Of a stretch of 64,000 bases of DNA, positions 24,921 through 32,336 are shown in pieces. Position 1 is the first letter of the stretch. Every line of letters begins with the position of its first letter. The stretch is from Companilactobacillus nodensis DSM 19682 = JCM 14932 = NBRC 107160 (lineage in GTDB: Bacteria; Bacillota; Bacilli; Lactobacillales; Lactobacillaceae): NCBI RefSeq assembly GCF_000615905.1, contig NZ_BAMN01000009.1:1-64000 (forward strand), given 5' to 3'. A program made the position numbers and the translations under genes. Under the pieces are notes generated by a model. It was not told the origin of the DNA. It searched no databases and saw only the letters and a list, made by a program, of their open reading frames with translations.

Positions 24921-25209
24921 CGGCTTCTTCCTCTGCCTTTTCTTCAAAGTAATTTGCAATATCATTTATAACTGACTTTCGGACGCCTTTTCGTCTTGAA
25001 TTCAATTCTCCAAGTCTCAATCTCAGGTAGTTATAATCTGAAAGTTCGGCATTCCAACTCCTGTCGTTCTTTGATGCTTCAAACATCGCTTTCTTAACTG
25101 ATTCAATTCGATATGTAACTTCCCCAATTTCTTCACAAAGCTCATCGTAGTCTTCGCTGTAATCTTCAAGCATCACTTCGTCAATCCAGTCATAGTCGCT
25201 TCTGGCCAT
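24913..25209 (-). CDS. Small acidic/helical phage protein
   Basis: 98 residues, MARSDYDWIDEVMLEDYSED. Acidic N-terminus (EDYDELCEEIGE), then helical with RLRLGELNSRRKG. The middle (YRIESVKKAMFEASKNDRSW) parallels the following gene (YQMHQISDDIWDLEQGYQD) in layout. Overlaps both neighbours. Unknown function. Confidence 0.6.
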   Translation of the reverse strand: MARSDYDWIDEVMLEDYSEDYDELCEEIGEVTYRIESVKKAMFEASKNDRSWNAELSDYNYLRLRLGELNSRRKGVRKSVINDIANYFEEKAEEEADE

Positions 25210-25504
25210 TCATATCACCTCCTTTCATGGATTTTCGAAAGTCTTCATTCAATTGGTCTTTGATTGACTTTGAATAATGATGGCCATCTCTGAATTCAAT
25301 CTTGTTAGGGTGGTAGCTATTGAGATATTTTGCTATTCCGCTAACAGCCTCAGCAACACCATTCAGTACCGATCGAACATGATATTGCGTCTTCCTCCGA
25401 ATGTTTCTAATTTCCTTTGGTTTCAAACTGCCAAAAGTTATGGCGTTGATATTTCGTTCAACAGCTTGATTCTTGTGCTTCTTTCTAATACGTTTGTTTG
25501 GCAT
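25190..25504 (-). CDS. Small basic phage protein
   Basis: 104 residues, MPNKRIRKKHKNQAVERNIN. Very basic first 45 residues suggest nucleic-acid binding. Overlaps the downstream gene by 20 bases; preceded by AGGAGGTGATATGAATA. Family not recognised. Confidence 0.6.
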   Translation of the reverse strand: MPNKRIRKKHKNQAVERNINAITFGSLKPKEIRNIRRKTQYHVRSVLNGVAEAVSGIAKYLNSYHPNKIEFRDGHHYSKSIKDQLNEDFRKSMKGGDMNGQKRL

Positions 25505-25507
25505 TAT

Positions 25508-25717
25508 TCATATCACCTCCTCTCGTGGCAATTTATCGATTTCAAATTCCTTAGCAGTTTCTTCGTCAAATTCAAAATCGTATTGTCTGGTAATTCTTTC
25601 TGACGCATCAATACCCACACTGCATAATTCTCCATGCTTCTTATTCAAAGCATAGTAACTATTGCCGTACATTGGGTTGAATACAAACTTGCCTGGTACT
25701 GGTACTTTAAACTTCAT
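25508..25717 (-). CDS. Hypothetical small phage protein
   Basis: 69 residues, MKFKVPVPGKFVFNPMYGNS, with an acidic C-terminal helix (FDEETAKEFEIDKLPREE). One of a chain of small genes separated by few bases. Ribosome site GGTGAAAAGAT. Unknown function. Confidence 0.6.
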   Translation of the reverse strand: MKFKVPVPGKFVFNPMYGNSYYALNKKHGELCSVGIDASERITRQYDFEFDEETAKEFEIDKLPREEVI

Positions 25718-25723
25718 ATCTTT

Positions 25724-25831
25724 TCACCACCCTTCTTCAATATCACAATCTTCTGCTCCAACATGTGGTGCATCTGTTGATTCAGGTGTTTCAGGTTCAT
25801 TCAACTTCCAATCATCAAAATTATCTGGCAT
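25724..25831 (-). CDS. 35-residue acidic peptide gene
   Basis: MPDNFDDWKLNEPETPESTD followed by APHVGAEDCDIEEGW and TGA. It fills the gap between two small genes in the same direction, and its stop is seven bases before the next start. Strongly acidic. Weak ribosome site (GAAGTGACACAATC), so it is a likely but unproven gene. Confidence 0.45.
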   Translation of the reverse strand: MPDNFDDWKLNEPETPESTDAPHVGAEDCDIEEGW

Positions 25832-25838
25832 GATTGTG

Positions 25839-26066
25839 TCACTTCGATACACTTTCAAAGTTTGACTTCTTTAATTTTTCGGCTCTATTTTCAGAAAACC
25901 TTGCCCACGCTCCTGATTCATTGAGCATTGATGAACATTTAAATATCAGGAACTTGCCTGACGCTACAACATCTATTACTGGTGGTAGATTCGAGATGAA
26001 TTTGTTAATTTGTTTGTCTGATTTGTTGCTTGTATCTAACGCAACTAGTTGAAGAATGTCTCTCAT
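25839..26066 (-). CDS. Hypothetical small phage protein
   Basis: 75 residues, MRDILQLVALDTSNKSDKQI. AGGGAGGAGATAAGC precedes the start. Middle is hydrophobic strand/loop (FISNLPPVIDVVASGKFLIF), C-terminus basic. No family. Confidence 0.55.
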   Translation of the reverse strand: MRDILQLVALDTSNKSDKQINKFISNLPPVIDVVASGKFLIFKCSSMLNESGAWARFSENRAEKLKKSNFESVSK

Positions 26067-26068
26067 GC

Positions 26069-26227
26069 TTATCTCCTCCCTGATATAAATCTCAAGAATC
26101 TATGGACCAGACTCTTATTAGTTCCAAGCGTTACTTCAAACGCCCCGGATATGATTGGTCCTTTGATCATTGCATTTTGAATCGTCAACTCATCTTCAAG
26201 TGAGTTGGCTTTTTTATTTAGTTTCAT
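26069..26227 (-). CDS. 52-residue basic phage protein
   Basis: MKLNKKANSLEDELTIQNAM, ending VHRFLRFISGRR then TAA. AAGGAGAACGACC seven bases before the ATG is a good ribosome site, and the stop is three bases from the next start. Not recognised. Confidence 0.55.
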   Translation of the reverse strand: MKLNKKANSLEDELTIQNAMIKGPIISGAFEVTLGTNKSLVHRFLRFISGRR

Positions 26228-26245
26228 TGGTCGTTCTCCTTTTAT

Positions 26246-26542
26246 TCATTTGTGAAAACTAATCTTTTCAGGTTTACCAAATTTAAAGACGCGATTTTCT
26301 TTATTGATAACAGTGCTTGTTTTGTACAGAACTGATTTAGTAACTCCAAAGTAATCCGCAAGTTTATTAGCAAGTAGTCCATCTTTGCCAAGTTGGCGTT
26401 TGCTAATTTCCATATCAATCTGATCAACTGTTACATTCAAATCTTTAGCTAATTTAGCTTTACTGATATGTCTTTCTTTGAGCAAGTCTTCAATCTTATT
26501 TTTCGGTGTATCTTCTGCAAAACTGATTCCGAAATCCATCAT
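26246..26542 (-). CDS. Helix-turn-helix DNA-binding protein
   Basis: 98 residues, MMDFGISFAEDTPKNKIEDL. The stretch ISKAKLAKDLNVTVDQIDME has the spacing of an XRE-like helix-turn-helix, followed by LANKLADYFGVTKSVLYKTS. Ribosome site AAGGAGGAATTCATA. Probably an early-region regulator. Confidence 0.6.
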   Translation of the reverse strand: MMDFGISFAEDTPKNKIEDLLKERHISKAKLAKDLNVTVDQIDMEISKRQLGKDGLLANKLADYFGVTKSVLYKTSTVINKENRVFKFGKPEKISFHK

Positions 26543-26555
26543 TATGAATTCCTCC

Positions 26556-26708
26556 TTATTCGAATAATGTAGTTACTAATCTTTCGAACCATTTGAATGG
26601 CTTGACATTCATATCAAACAATCCGTTGATACCAAATTTAGTAACAAGATATGTGATTAATACTGCTGTCACGATTCCAAAGTAAAACGTTCCAAAATCG
26701 ACTTTCAT
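26556..26708 (-). CDS. 50-residue single-pass membrane protein
   Basis: MKVDFGTFYFGIVTAVLITY with one hydrophobic segment, then a soluble tail NGLFDMNVKPFKWFERLVTT. Ends just before the ribosome site of the next gene. Preceded by GTGGGGGCGTACAT. Similar tiny membrane proteins are common in Lactobacillus prophage early regions; role unknown. Confidence 0.6.
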   Translation of the reverse strand: MKVDFGTFYFGIVTAVLITYLVTKFGINGLFDMNVKPFKWFERLVTTLFE

Positions 26709-26734
26709 ATGTACGCCCCCACGGCTATTTTTTA

Positions 26735-26953
26735 TTAATGTTTCTTTATGAATTCGTCAATTTCATCTTTGTTATACATAGTCATGCCTTCGACCTCATG
26801 TGATGGCAATTCTCTAAACTTTGCATCAAATGTATTATTAACCATAGGAAGATATGCAACTGTTTGTTTCTTGTTCATCCAAAGTCTTGGCTTGGATTCT
26901 TCAATAGATTGCTGAATCAACTTTTTGAGTTCACTTTTAAATTCAGGATCCAT
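26735..26953 (-). CDS. DUF771-type / excisionase-like protein
   Basis: 72 residues from MDPEFKSELKKLIQQSIEES (start at 26953, after AGGAGGTCTAACC). The segment RLWMNKKQTVAYLPMVNNTF and YNKDEIDEFIKKH has the winged-helix pattern of DUF771/excisionase-like proteins of Gram-positive prophages. It could act in excision or regulation; the integrase lies 6 kb away. Confidence 0.7.
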   Translation of the reverse strand: MDPEFKSELKKLIQQSIEESKPRLWMNKKQTVAYLPMVNNTFDAKFRELPSHEVEGMTMYNKDEIDEFIKKH

Positions 26954-26996
26954 GGTTAGACCTCCTAATTCATTGATGACTTTCATAATTTCAGAG

Positions 26997-27065
26997 TCTG
27001 GACTGTCAATTTGTCGGTCCAGATAATTATTAGTATTAAAAGCTGTCTACGCCATTTTGGCGTAC
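26997..27065 (-). promoter_or_regulatory. Two palindromes between antirepressor and DUF771 genes
   Basis: TCTGGAC/GTCCAGA (26997-27003 with 27017-27023) and TACGCCA/TGGCGTA (27049-27055 with 27059-27065, four-base loop with centre TTT). The second, read leftwards, is followed by CAGCTTTTAATAC and may be a weak terminator; the first overlaps a TTGACA. Both could be operator or attenuation sites. Confidence 0.35.
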
Positions 27066-27108
27066 ATGAACGGTACTAATTTTCTGTGTGCTCTTATCTA
27101 GTCTGTAA

Positions 27109-27891
27109 TCAGACCTCCACCAATTGCTCAATTTTTGGATAAATGTTTTCTTGTTTCAGTAATTCATAGAGTCCCAAGCGCCCTTTTTGAGTCCACTTAG
27201 TATTTAATACAGCTTTCTCAGTGCCGTCAGTGCGTTTGATCATGGTTGTCTTGGAATGTGTCCAGCCGTTAGTTTGATACTTGGCATACAGCAACCACGT
27301 ATTGCCTTGCTTGTATTGAACACCAAGTTCGTGAAGTAGTTTATTCAGCTTTCTTCCACTCATTCCATAGTCTTTAGCGATGACTGTGATTGTTACTAAT
27401 GATGGATTTTGTAAAACTTGATCGTAGTATGTGGCTTTTGGTTGTAACTCATTGACTTGTTGTTCAGCAATCAATCTTCCTTCGCGTTCCGTTTTAAGCT
27501 GTGTGGCTAATTTAATTAGGTAATCTGGATCCGTTAACGTTTGTTCAATTGCTGAATCAGTTAAGTAAGCACCATGTTTTCGTATTGTTGGTAGAACCTC
27601 TGATGTAACCCAATCTTGAAACTTCTCAGCTGTTGGGTTGTTGGCTTTAATTGCCAACTTATAAAATTGTGGCTCAGTGATAAAATCGCCTTTTGAAACC
27701 TTTCTGCCACTTTTGGCAGAATTTAAATATTCATTAACTCGATTCCATCTAACATTGATATAGCCTTTCGAACTTGATGTAATTCCTAATCCAATAGCTG
27801 CCTTTTCTGCATCAAATTCAATGTCTCCGTTTTGATTAGTACGAACTGGCAATTTGATATCACCATTTGTAAATTCTTGTAAATTATTCAT
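27109..27891 (-). CDS. Phage antirepressor (BRO-N + KilAC)
   Basis: 260 residues. The N-terminal half has BRO-N features (EFDAEKAAIGLGITSSSKGY, ITEPQFYKLAIKANNPTAEK, VLPTIRKHGAYL); the C-terminal third is a KilAC/ANT domain (TITVIAKDYGMSGRKLNKLL and WLLYAKYQTNGWTHSKT). Such proteins inactivate the phage repressor. First gene of the leftward early block after a Cro/XRE gene. Confidence 0.88.
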   Translation of the reverse strand: MNNLQEFTNGDIKLPVRTNQNGDIEFDAEKAAIGLGITSSSKGYINVRWNRVNEYLNSAKSGRKVSKGDFITEPQFYKLAIKANNPTAEKFQDWVTSEVLPTIRKHGAYLTDSAIEQTLTDPDYLIKLATQLKTEREGRLIAEQQVNELQPKATYYDQVLQNPSLVTITVIAKDYGMSGRKLNKLLHELGVQYKQGNTWLLYAKYQTNGWTHSKTTMIKRTDGTEKAVLNTKWTQKGRLGLYELLKQENIYPKIEQLVEV

Positions 27892-27909
27892 TACTTTTAC
27901 CTTCTTTTT

Positions 27910-28113
27910 TTATAGATTTAAAACTCGTGCTACTTGCTCACGTAACTCACGTGACTTAGGTGTCATGTCGCCTTTAATGGCTCTATTCAATTGTTGTGGA
28001 TTGGCATGAATCAATTCAGCTAACTCTTTTTGCGTCATATCTCGATTAAGCAATGCGATCTTAATTGAACGTTCAGTGTCATATGCTACCTTTGCTAATT
28101 GTTGTTCTGGCAT
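27910..28113 (-). CDS. XRE-family regulator (small)
   Basis: 67 residues, MPEQQLAKVAYDTERSIKIA. Helix-turn-helix DMTQKELAELIHANPQQLNR; acts as a small DNA-binding regulator. Preceded by AAAGGAGCTGATTAC. Sits immediately upstream of the antirepressor. Confidence 0.8.
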   Translation of the reverse strand: MPEQQLAKVAYDTERSIKIALLNRDMTQKELAELIHANPQQLNRAIKGDMTPKSRELREQVARVLNL

Positions 28114-28174
28114 GTAATCAGCTCCTTTCTATTGTTATAATTTGATTAATTCATATATATTCGAGGTGATAATA

Positions 28175-28552
28175 ATGGAACTAGACTACGATTTTGTTAG
28201 AAAAACTTTAATTGAATGTGCAGAAAGTGAACATTTACAGGGACCAACTAATAAGGAAATCCGTAATTTTGCTGATGAAAATCATGTTTCCTTAAATGAA
28301 CTAGCATTTACAATTGACAAAATGGAGGAAGCTGGATTCATCACAGGTAAAGTGACCTATAGTGGTGAGGGTCCATATGTCATCCTTATAGGTAATTTAA
28401 CCTGGGATGGTAATCAATATTTGAATTCCATAAGAAATCCATTTATTTGGAAAGAAACCAAACAAAAACTCATCGATAAAGGTGTCACTGCCTCATTCTC
28501 TGTAATAACTGCTTTGGCAACCGCAATTGCTAAACAAAAACTTGGACTATAG
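28175..28552 (+). CDS. DUF2513 protein (opposite strand)
   Basis: 125 residues from MELDYDFVRKTLIECAESEH; the ATG at 28175 is preceded by GAGGTGATAATA, while the upstream in-frame ATG lacks a site. DUF2513 pattern: an N-terminal winged-helix-like part (MEEAGFITGKVTY) and a signature LTWDGNQYLNSIRNPFIWKE. It is the only rightward gene inside the leftward early block, so it has its own promoter and looks like a lysogenic-conversion (moron) gene. Confidence 0.75.
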   Translation: MELDYDFVRKTLIECAESEHLQGPTNKEIRNFADENHVSLNELAFTIDKMEEAGFITGKVTYSGEGPYVILIGNLTWDGNQYLNSIRNPFIWKETKQKLIDKGVTASFSVITALATAIAKQKLGL

Positions 28553-28738
28553 TATTTTAAATATATGTCCATCAACCATTACATAAAGATTCTTGTTCGA
28601 AGGTAACAGCTTCGACAAGGATTTTTTTTCTGCCTCATCAATGAAAAAAATCATACTAAACCTACTTGTTCCACCAGTAAGAATAGGTATTCTGTCATTA
28701 CCATCCTTATAAAAGTAAACGTACTCATGATTTTCCAA
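28547..28738 (-). CDS. Hypothetical small phage protein
   Basis: 63 residues, MENHEYVYFYKDGNDRIPIL; overlaps the end of the convergent DUF2513 gene by six bases. Beta-rich. Follows the KilAC-like small gene by two bases with AAAGGAGATATAGCC before the start. Unknown. Confidence 0.55.
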   Translation of the reverse strand: MENHEYVYFYKDGNDRIPILTGGTSRFSMIFFIDEAEKKSLSKLLPSNKNLYVMVDGHIFKIL

Positions 28739-28740
28739 GG

Positions 28741-28875
28741 CTATATCTCCTTTAAAAATTTATTAACAAAATATGTTTGACCTTTTCCAGTAACTTTAGG
28801 AGTTTTAGTCACTCTTACAGAACCATCCGGGTTGCTGTAGGTACGTTCTTTTATTTCAAATATCTTTAAGTTCAT
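28741..28875 (-). CDS. 44-residue protein like the C-terminal end of a KilAC antirepressor
   Basis: MNLKIFEIKERTYSNPDGSV, then VTKTPKVTGKGQTYFVNKFL and KEI. The string matches the final part of KilAC (phage antirepressor) domains, where such proteins end in GKGQxYFVNKFL. Here it stands alone with its own ATG inside the end of the upstream gene, and is probably a remnant or a stand-alone KilAC tail. Confidence 0.55.
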   Translation of the reverse strand: MNLKIFEIKERTYSNPDGSVRVTKTPKVTGKGQTYFVNKFLKEI

Positions 28876-29047
28876 TGATCGTTGGGTTCCATCTTCGACC
28901 AATCCGATCGTCTTCATCAAATGGAACCAAAATGAAACATGATGAAGTATTAGTTGGAATTATCGTTGCTGCATAGGGCATCCACTTCATACGTGTGATA
29001 CCTTTTTGTTTGCTCTGATATCCTTTAACCGCTTTTCTAATATTCAT
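28856..29047 (-). CDS. Hypothetical small phage protein
   Basis: 63 residues, MNIRKAVKGYQSKQKGITRM. AAAGGAGGTAGAAAATATG precedes the start. Basic first third, then a beta-rich PYAATIIPTNTSSCFILVPF. Overlaps the KilAC-tail gene by 20 bases. Not recognised. Confidence 0.55.
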   Translation of the reverse strand: MNIRKAVKGYQSKQKGITRMKWMPYAATIIPTNTSSCFILVPFDEDDRIGRRWNPTINELKDI

Positions 29048-29083
29048 ATTTTCTACCTCCTTTACTGTTATTTTTTCATCAAG

Positions 29084-29878
29084 TTATTGCACATGTTCTT
29101 TGATAAATTTCAAACCTTCGTCAAAGTACAACCATTGTGGAACTTCTTTATCAGAATGCTGAGACTTACTATTTGACCAACGGCCATATTTATTTTGACC
29201 AGGTTGTTCTGCTTTAATTCCAAACTTATTAGCAATTCGTCCAACCTTATTTGATGTAATTCCTGCTTTGTTACCAACTTCTGTTGCCGAATATTCCTTC
29301 TTCCTCATGACCGGAATAGTCATTTCTCCAGTTAACTCTTTGGCTGCATTAGCTAGTAATGATTGTTTCGAAGAATTAGATTCAGTCGCCATAGCAATTC
29401 GGTACATCAAATTTGCTTTTCTAGTAGCTGCATTCTTCTCCATAATTTCCAAGCGCTTGTCTTTTACAATAGCTGGATTATTTTCCTTGATCGCAACTCG
29501 CATATTAAAGTAGTTATCAACCAATTGGTCATATACTTCCCAAGCTTTATCATCATCAAGAATTTTTAGTAATTTGCTATAACCACGTTCAGACAATAGA
29601 TAAATATTCTTCGTAGCATTGATCTGATTTTGACTAAATCCGCTCTTGTTCAAAACAATAGCGAAATTACCAGCCTTTAAATCTATAATATCTATGCCTT
29701 TTTTGAATCTTTTAATATTGCGATTAATCAGTAAATTAATGTTTCCCACCGTCTGTCCGTGAATTACCGCAATATCTTTAACCAACATTGCTTTCTTATC
29801 TTTACCGAAGCCGCCTTCAATTCCTATAAATTCAATTGATCCAATTTTCTCTTTACCAATTACTTTTAAATTATTCAT
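29084..29878 (-). CDS. ORF6N-domain antirepressor
   Basis: 264 residues. N-terminus MNNLKVIGKEKIGSIEFIGI with VLVKDIAVIHG-type ORF6N core (KAMLVKDIAVIHGQTVGNIN, LLINRNIKRFKKGIDIIDLK, LSERGYSKLLKIL). The C-terminal part (SATEVGNKAGITSNKVGRIA) is a winged-helix DNA-binding domain. Second antirepressor-type gene of this prophage. Shares the last base with the Cro-like gene stop. Confidence 0.85.
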   Translation of the reverse strand: MNNLKVIGKEKIGSIEFIGIEGGFGKDKKAMLVKDIAVIHGQTVGNINLLINRNIKRFKKGIDIIDLKAGNFAIVLNKSGFSQNQINATKNIYLLSERGYSKLLKILDDDKAWEVYDQLVDNYFNMRVAIKENNPAIVKDKRLEIMEKNAATRKANLMYRIAMATESNSSKQSLLANAAKELTGEMTIPVMRKKEYSATEVGNKAGITSNKVGRIANKFGIKAEQPGQNKYGRWSNSKSQHSDKEVPQWLYFDEGLKFIKEHVQ

Positions 29879-30129
29879 TACTTTCTTCCTTCTTCTACGT
29901 TCAATTTATCTCTAAAAGAGATAACATTTCCAAAAAAAATAGCATTCATCGGATATTTATATAATTCAGAGAATCGAGACATATATTTAATAGGCATATT
30001 ACCAGCATCTTTTTCCCATTTAATTATTGTCATTCGATTGACTCCCATGATATTTGCAACATCATTCTGTGTTAATCCTTTTCTTACTCGTAAAGCTTTT
30101 AAAGTCATCATTTGTTCAAGTGGCATCAT
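29878..30129 (-). CDS. Cro-like XRE regulator
   Basis: 83 residues from MMPLEQMMTLKALRVRKGLT; start at 30129 because GAAAGGAGGTGAC precedes it. Helix-turn-helix MTLKALRVRKGLTQNDVANI followed by MGVNRMTIIKWEKDAGNMPI. First leftward gene opposite the cI-like gene, as cro is. Its coding end contains a copy of the operator half-site TCTCTAAAAGAGA (29907-29923). Confidence 0.85.
   Translation of the reverse strand: MMPLEQMMTLKALRVRKGLTQNDVANIMGVNRMTIIKWEKDAGNMPIKYMSRFSELYKYPMNAIFFGNVISFRDKLNVEEGRK
29907..29923. promoter_or_regulatory. Operator-like palindrome inside cro-like gene
   Basis: TATCTCTAAAAGAGATA is a 17-base near-perfect palindrome with the same core CTAAAAGAGAT as the two copies in the cI-cro intergenic region. 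Repressor operators inside early genes are known in lactococcal and lactobacillus phages. Confidence 0.6.
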
Positions 30130-30155
30130 GTCACCTCCTTTCAACATAGATTAGT

Positions 30156-30206
30156 ATATATCCCTAAAAGAGATAATGCAACATTTAATTCTCTTTTAGG
30201 ATATAA
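30156..30206. promoter_or_regulatory. cI/cro operator pair
   Basis: TATATCCCTAAAAGAGA and TCTCTTTTAGGATATA form a long inverted repeat with about 16 bases between arms, in the 160-base gap between the divergent cro-like and cI-like genes. The core CTAAAAGAGA also occurs at 29907-29923. Placed to control leftward early transcription. Confidence 0.7.
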
Positions 30207-30221
30207 GGGTGGCTTTTTGTG

Positions 30222-30249
30222 TTGATTATATGACTTTAAGTGATATACT
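30222..30249 (+). promoter_or_regulatory. Promoter of cI-like gene
   Basis: TTGATT (30222-30227) and TATACT (30244-30249) with 16 bases between, about 40 bases before the cI-like start. It faces right, away from the operator pair upstream. Confidence 0.6.
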
Positions 30250-30289
30250 AAATTTATAAATATTAAGTAGAAAGAAAAAAATAAAAATC

Positions 30290-30664
30290 ATGACTGAAGA
30301 CTTAAAAAATATTATTGGAAAAAATATCAAAAAGTATCGTGAATTGCATAATGAAACAACATCTGAACTTGCTGAATCTATCGGAGTTGCTCAAAGTGCT
30401 GTTAGCAATTGGGAAAATGGAAATAAGATGCCTAGAGCTGGCTCGATTGAAAAGTTGGCCGAACACTGGAATATCTTAAAAAGCCAAATACTAACATCTA
30501 GTAATGAACCTCAAGACTCTACCCCCGAATTACGTGCAATTCAACGTGGAGCTCGTCAATTATCTAAATCCGATCAAGAAAAATTAATTAAGATGATGAA
30601 AATTACATTTGATAAATTAGACAATAATAATTTCGATGAGGATGACAGTGATGACGACTTATAG
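30290..30664 (+). CDS. CI-like phage repressor (XRE family)
   Basis: 124 residues, MTEDLKNIIGKNIKKYRELH. The N-terminal helix-turn-helix is TTSELAESIGVAQSAVSNWE; the rest is short, with no S24 peptidase or oligomerisation domain of lambda type, as in many Gram-positive prophages whose repressor is relieved by an ImmA/IrrE protease. Acidic end DNNNFDEDDSDDDL. Its stop lies inside the start of the ImmA gene, so repressor and protease are co-translated. Confidence 0.85.
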   Translation: MTEDLKNIIGKNIKKYRELHNETTSELAESIGVAQSAVSNWENGNKMPRAGSIEKLAEHWNILKSQILTSSNEPQDSTPELRAIQRGARQLSKSDQEKLIKMMKITFDKLDNNNFDEDDSDDDL

Positions 30665-31757
30665 AGATGCAAACTATGCTCTTGCCCAAAAATCTGCATA
30701 TGATCTCTTGGAAACTTTAGGAATAAGCAATTTACCTATTTCAGTTAAAAAAGTTATTAGAGTATTTCCCAATTTGCATTTACAAAGATATGACCAATAT
30801 GCAAAAAGCTTGCAATGTTCTGAGCAAGAAGTTGCTAAATTATTACAAAGCGATGATGGAGCATTATGGTATAACGCTGATGACAATGATTATATTATTT
30901 TCTATAATGCAAAAATTGATTCCAAAGAAAGAATTCGATTTACACTAGCCCATGAATTAGGACACTATATTCTCAGACATAATGAAGAATCTAACGAAAC
31001 AATCGTTTCTAGATATTTGCTTCCAGAAGGAAAATATCGAATCTATGAGCGAGAAGCAAATTACTTTGCAAAACGATTTTTGGCCCCAATCCCAGTAATA
31101 GATGGCTTTCTTTCGTATAATAATTCTAGAATTGATCAGTTTGATATCGAGTCAATATTCAATGTCAGTTTTTCAGTAAGTGGTCATATCATTGACGATT
31201 TAAATAGACGTAAGCAATATGGCTTACATGGAGTCAAAACAAAATTAACAAATCAGTTTGATCTTTTAAATTTCGGATTAGCAAAAACGACTACGTGTAA
31301 AACATGCAATTATTTACTTCTTAAAGATACTGTCATTTGTCCAATATGTGGGACTAAACAAAATCCCCAATATATTAATTACTTATTTTTGAGCAAAAGT
31401 TGGAGGAATAACTTAATGAATTATAAAAAACCTTGCAGACTCGATAAAGGTGGAAAAGCAATTATTTGTCCCGTGTGTGGCAATGAAGAAATTACGAATG
31501 GTCCAATATGTCCAATATGTGGAACTTATTTGATTAATAAATGTTCTGGTTGCTCTGTAACTTCAGAATTTGATGATATCGACGATATTAAATATGCGTG
31601 TTTAGAGTCTCCAAATGGATGCAATATGCTTCTTCCAAGTAATGCTAGATACTGTACTCAATGTGGTTGTATGTCTACCTTTTACTTACAAGATGTTTTG
31701 TCAGATTATACTGAGGAGTTTAATTCGGAATCAGATTCAAAACTAAAGGCTATTTAG
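30651..31757 (+). CDS. ImmA/IrrE-type metalloprotease with C-terminal zinc ribbons
   Basis: About 368 residues from MTTYRDANYALAQKSAYDLL (start 30651, overlapping the repressor by 14 bases). The N-terminal half is an ImmA/IrrE domain with the catalytic HELGH in RFTLAHELGHYILRH and a downstream REANYFAKRFLAP. The C-terminal half has at least four CxxC-type pairs (CKTCNYL, CPICGTK, CPVCGNE, CPICGTY, CTQCGCM), i.e. two or more zinc ribbons, not found in typical 130-residue ImmA. Likely senses DNA damage and cuts the repressor. Confidence 0.85.
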   Translation: MTTYRDANYALAQKSAYDLLETLGISNLPISVKKVIRVFPNLHLQRYDQYAKSLQCSEQEVAKLLQSDDGALWYNADDNDYIIFYNAKIDSKERIRFTLAHELGHYILRHNEESNETIVSRYLLPEGKYRIYEREANYFAKRFLAPIPVIDGFLSYNNSRIDQFDIESIFNVSFSVSGHIIDDLNRRKQYGLHGVKTKLTNQFDLLNFGLAKTTTCKTCNYLLLKDTVICPICGTKQNPQYINYLFLSKSWRNNLMNYKKPCRLDKGGKAIICPVCGNEEITNGPICPICGTYLINKCSGCSVTSEFDDIDDIKYACLESPNGCNMLLPSNARYCTQCGCMSTFYLQDVLSDYTEEFNSESDSKLKAI

Positions 31758-31811
31758 TACATCCTTTCTGATATACTTATACTGATTAAATATATATTTA
31801 TGGGGGAAATT

Positions 31812-32279
31812 ATGGACACATCTAATGAAATTTTTGTTAAGCATCCAGGTAAAACAATTATTAATTATGACAATGAGAAAGTTGTTATTACTAGAAAAGG
31901 AACTTTAAACTTTATGACCCAAGGGATTAAAGGTTCTAAGACTATTCCAATCAAATCAATAACATCCATTCAATTAAAGAAGCCTGGTATGACTAATGGC
32001 TACATTCAATTCGGTGTATTAGGTGGTAATGAATCTAATCAAGGTGTTTTGAATGCTACGCAGGATGAAAATACTGTTATGTTTTCTAAGAAATACTATA
32101 ATGAAATGACCTCTTTAAAAGAAAATATTGAGAAAATCATGTTTGAAAATAATAATAAAAAATCTAATTCTTCGGAATCAGTAGCAGATGAACTCTTAAA
32201 ATTAAAGCAGCTACTAGATTCTGATGTTTTAAGCCAAGAAGAATTTGATCAACAAAAAGAAAAATTGTTAAGTAACTAA
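31812..32279 (+). CDS. DUF4429/SHOCT-domain protein
   Basis: About 155 residues from MDTSNEIFVKHPGKTIINYD; GGGGGAAATT lies right before this ATG, so I choose it over the upstream GTG/ATG. The first part matches the DUF4429/PH-like fold (GTLNFMTQGIKGSKTIPIKS), the last 35 residues are a SHOCT motif (ELLKLKQLLDSDVLSQEEFD). Common in phage lysogeny modules near superinfection-exclusion genes. A terminator follows. Confidence 0.8.
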   Translation: MDTSNEIFVKHPGKTIINYDNEKVVITRKGTLNFMTQGIKGSKTIPIKSITSIQLKKPGMTNGYIQFGVLGGNESNQGVLNATQDENTVMFSKKYYNEMTSLKENIEKIMFENNNKKSNSSESVADELLKLKQLLDSDVLSQEEFDQQKEKLLSN

Positions 32280-32290
32280 AAAAAATAAAC

Positions 32291-32319
32291 TAAGTCTCAA
32301 GTAGGCTTATTTATTTTTC
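32291..32319 (+). terminator. Terminator after DUF4429 gene
   Basis: TAAGTCT / AGGCTTA stem with a five-base loop followed by TTTATTTTTC. Ends transcription of the rightward lysogeny block before the integrase. Confidence 0.6.
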
Positions 32320-32336
32320 AAAAATTTAAGGAGGTG

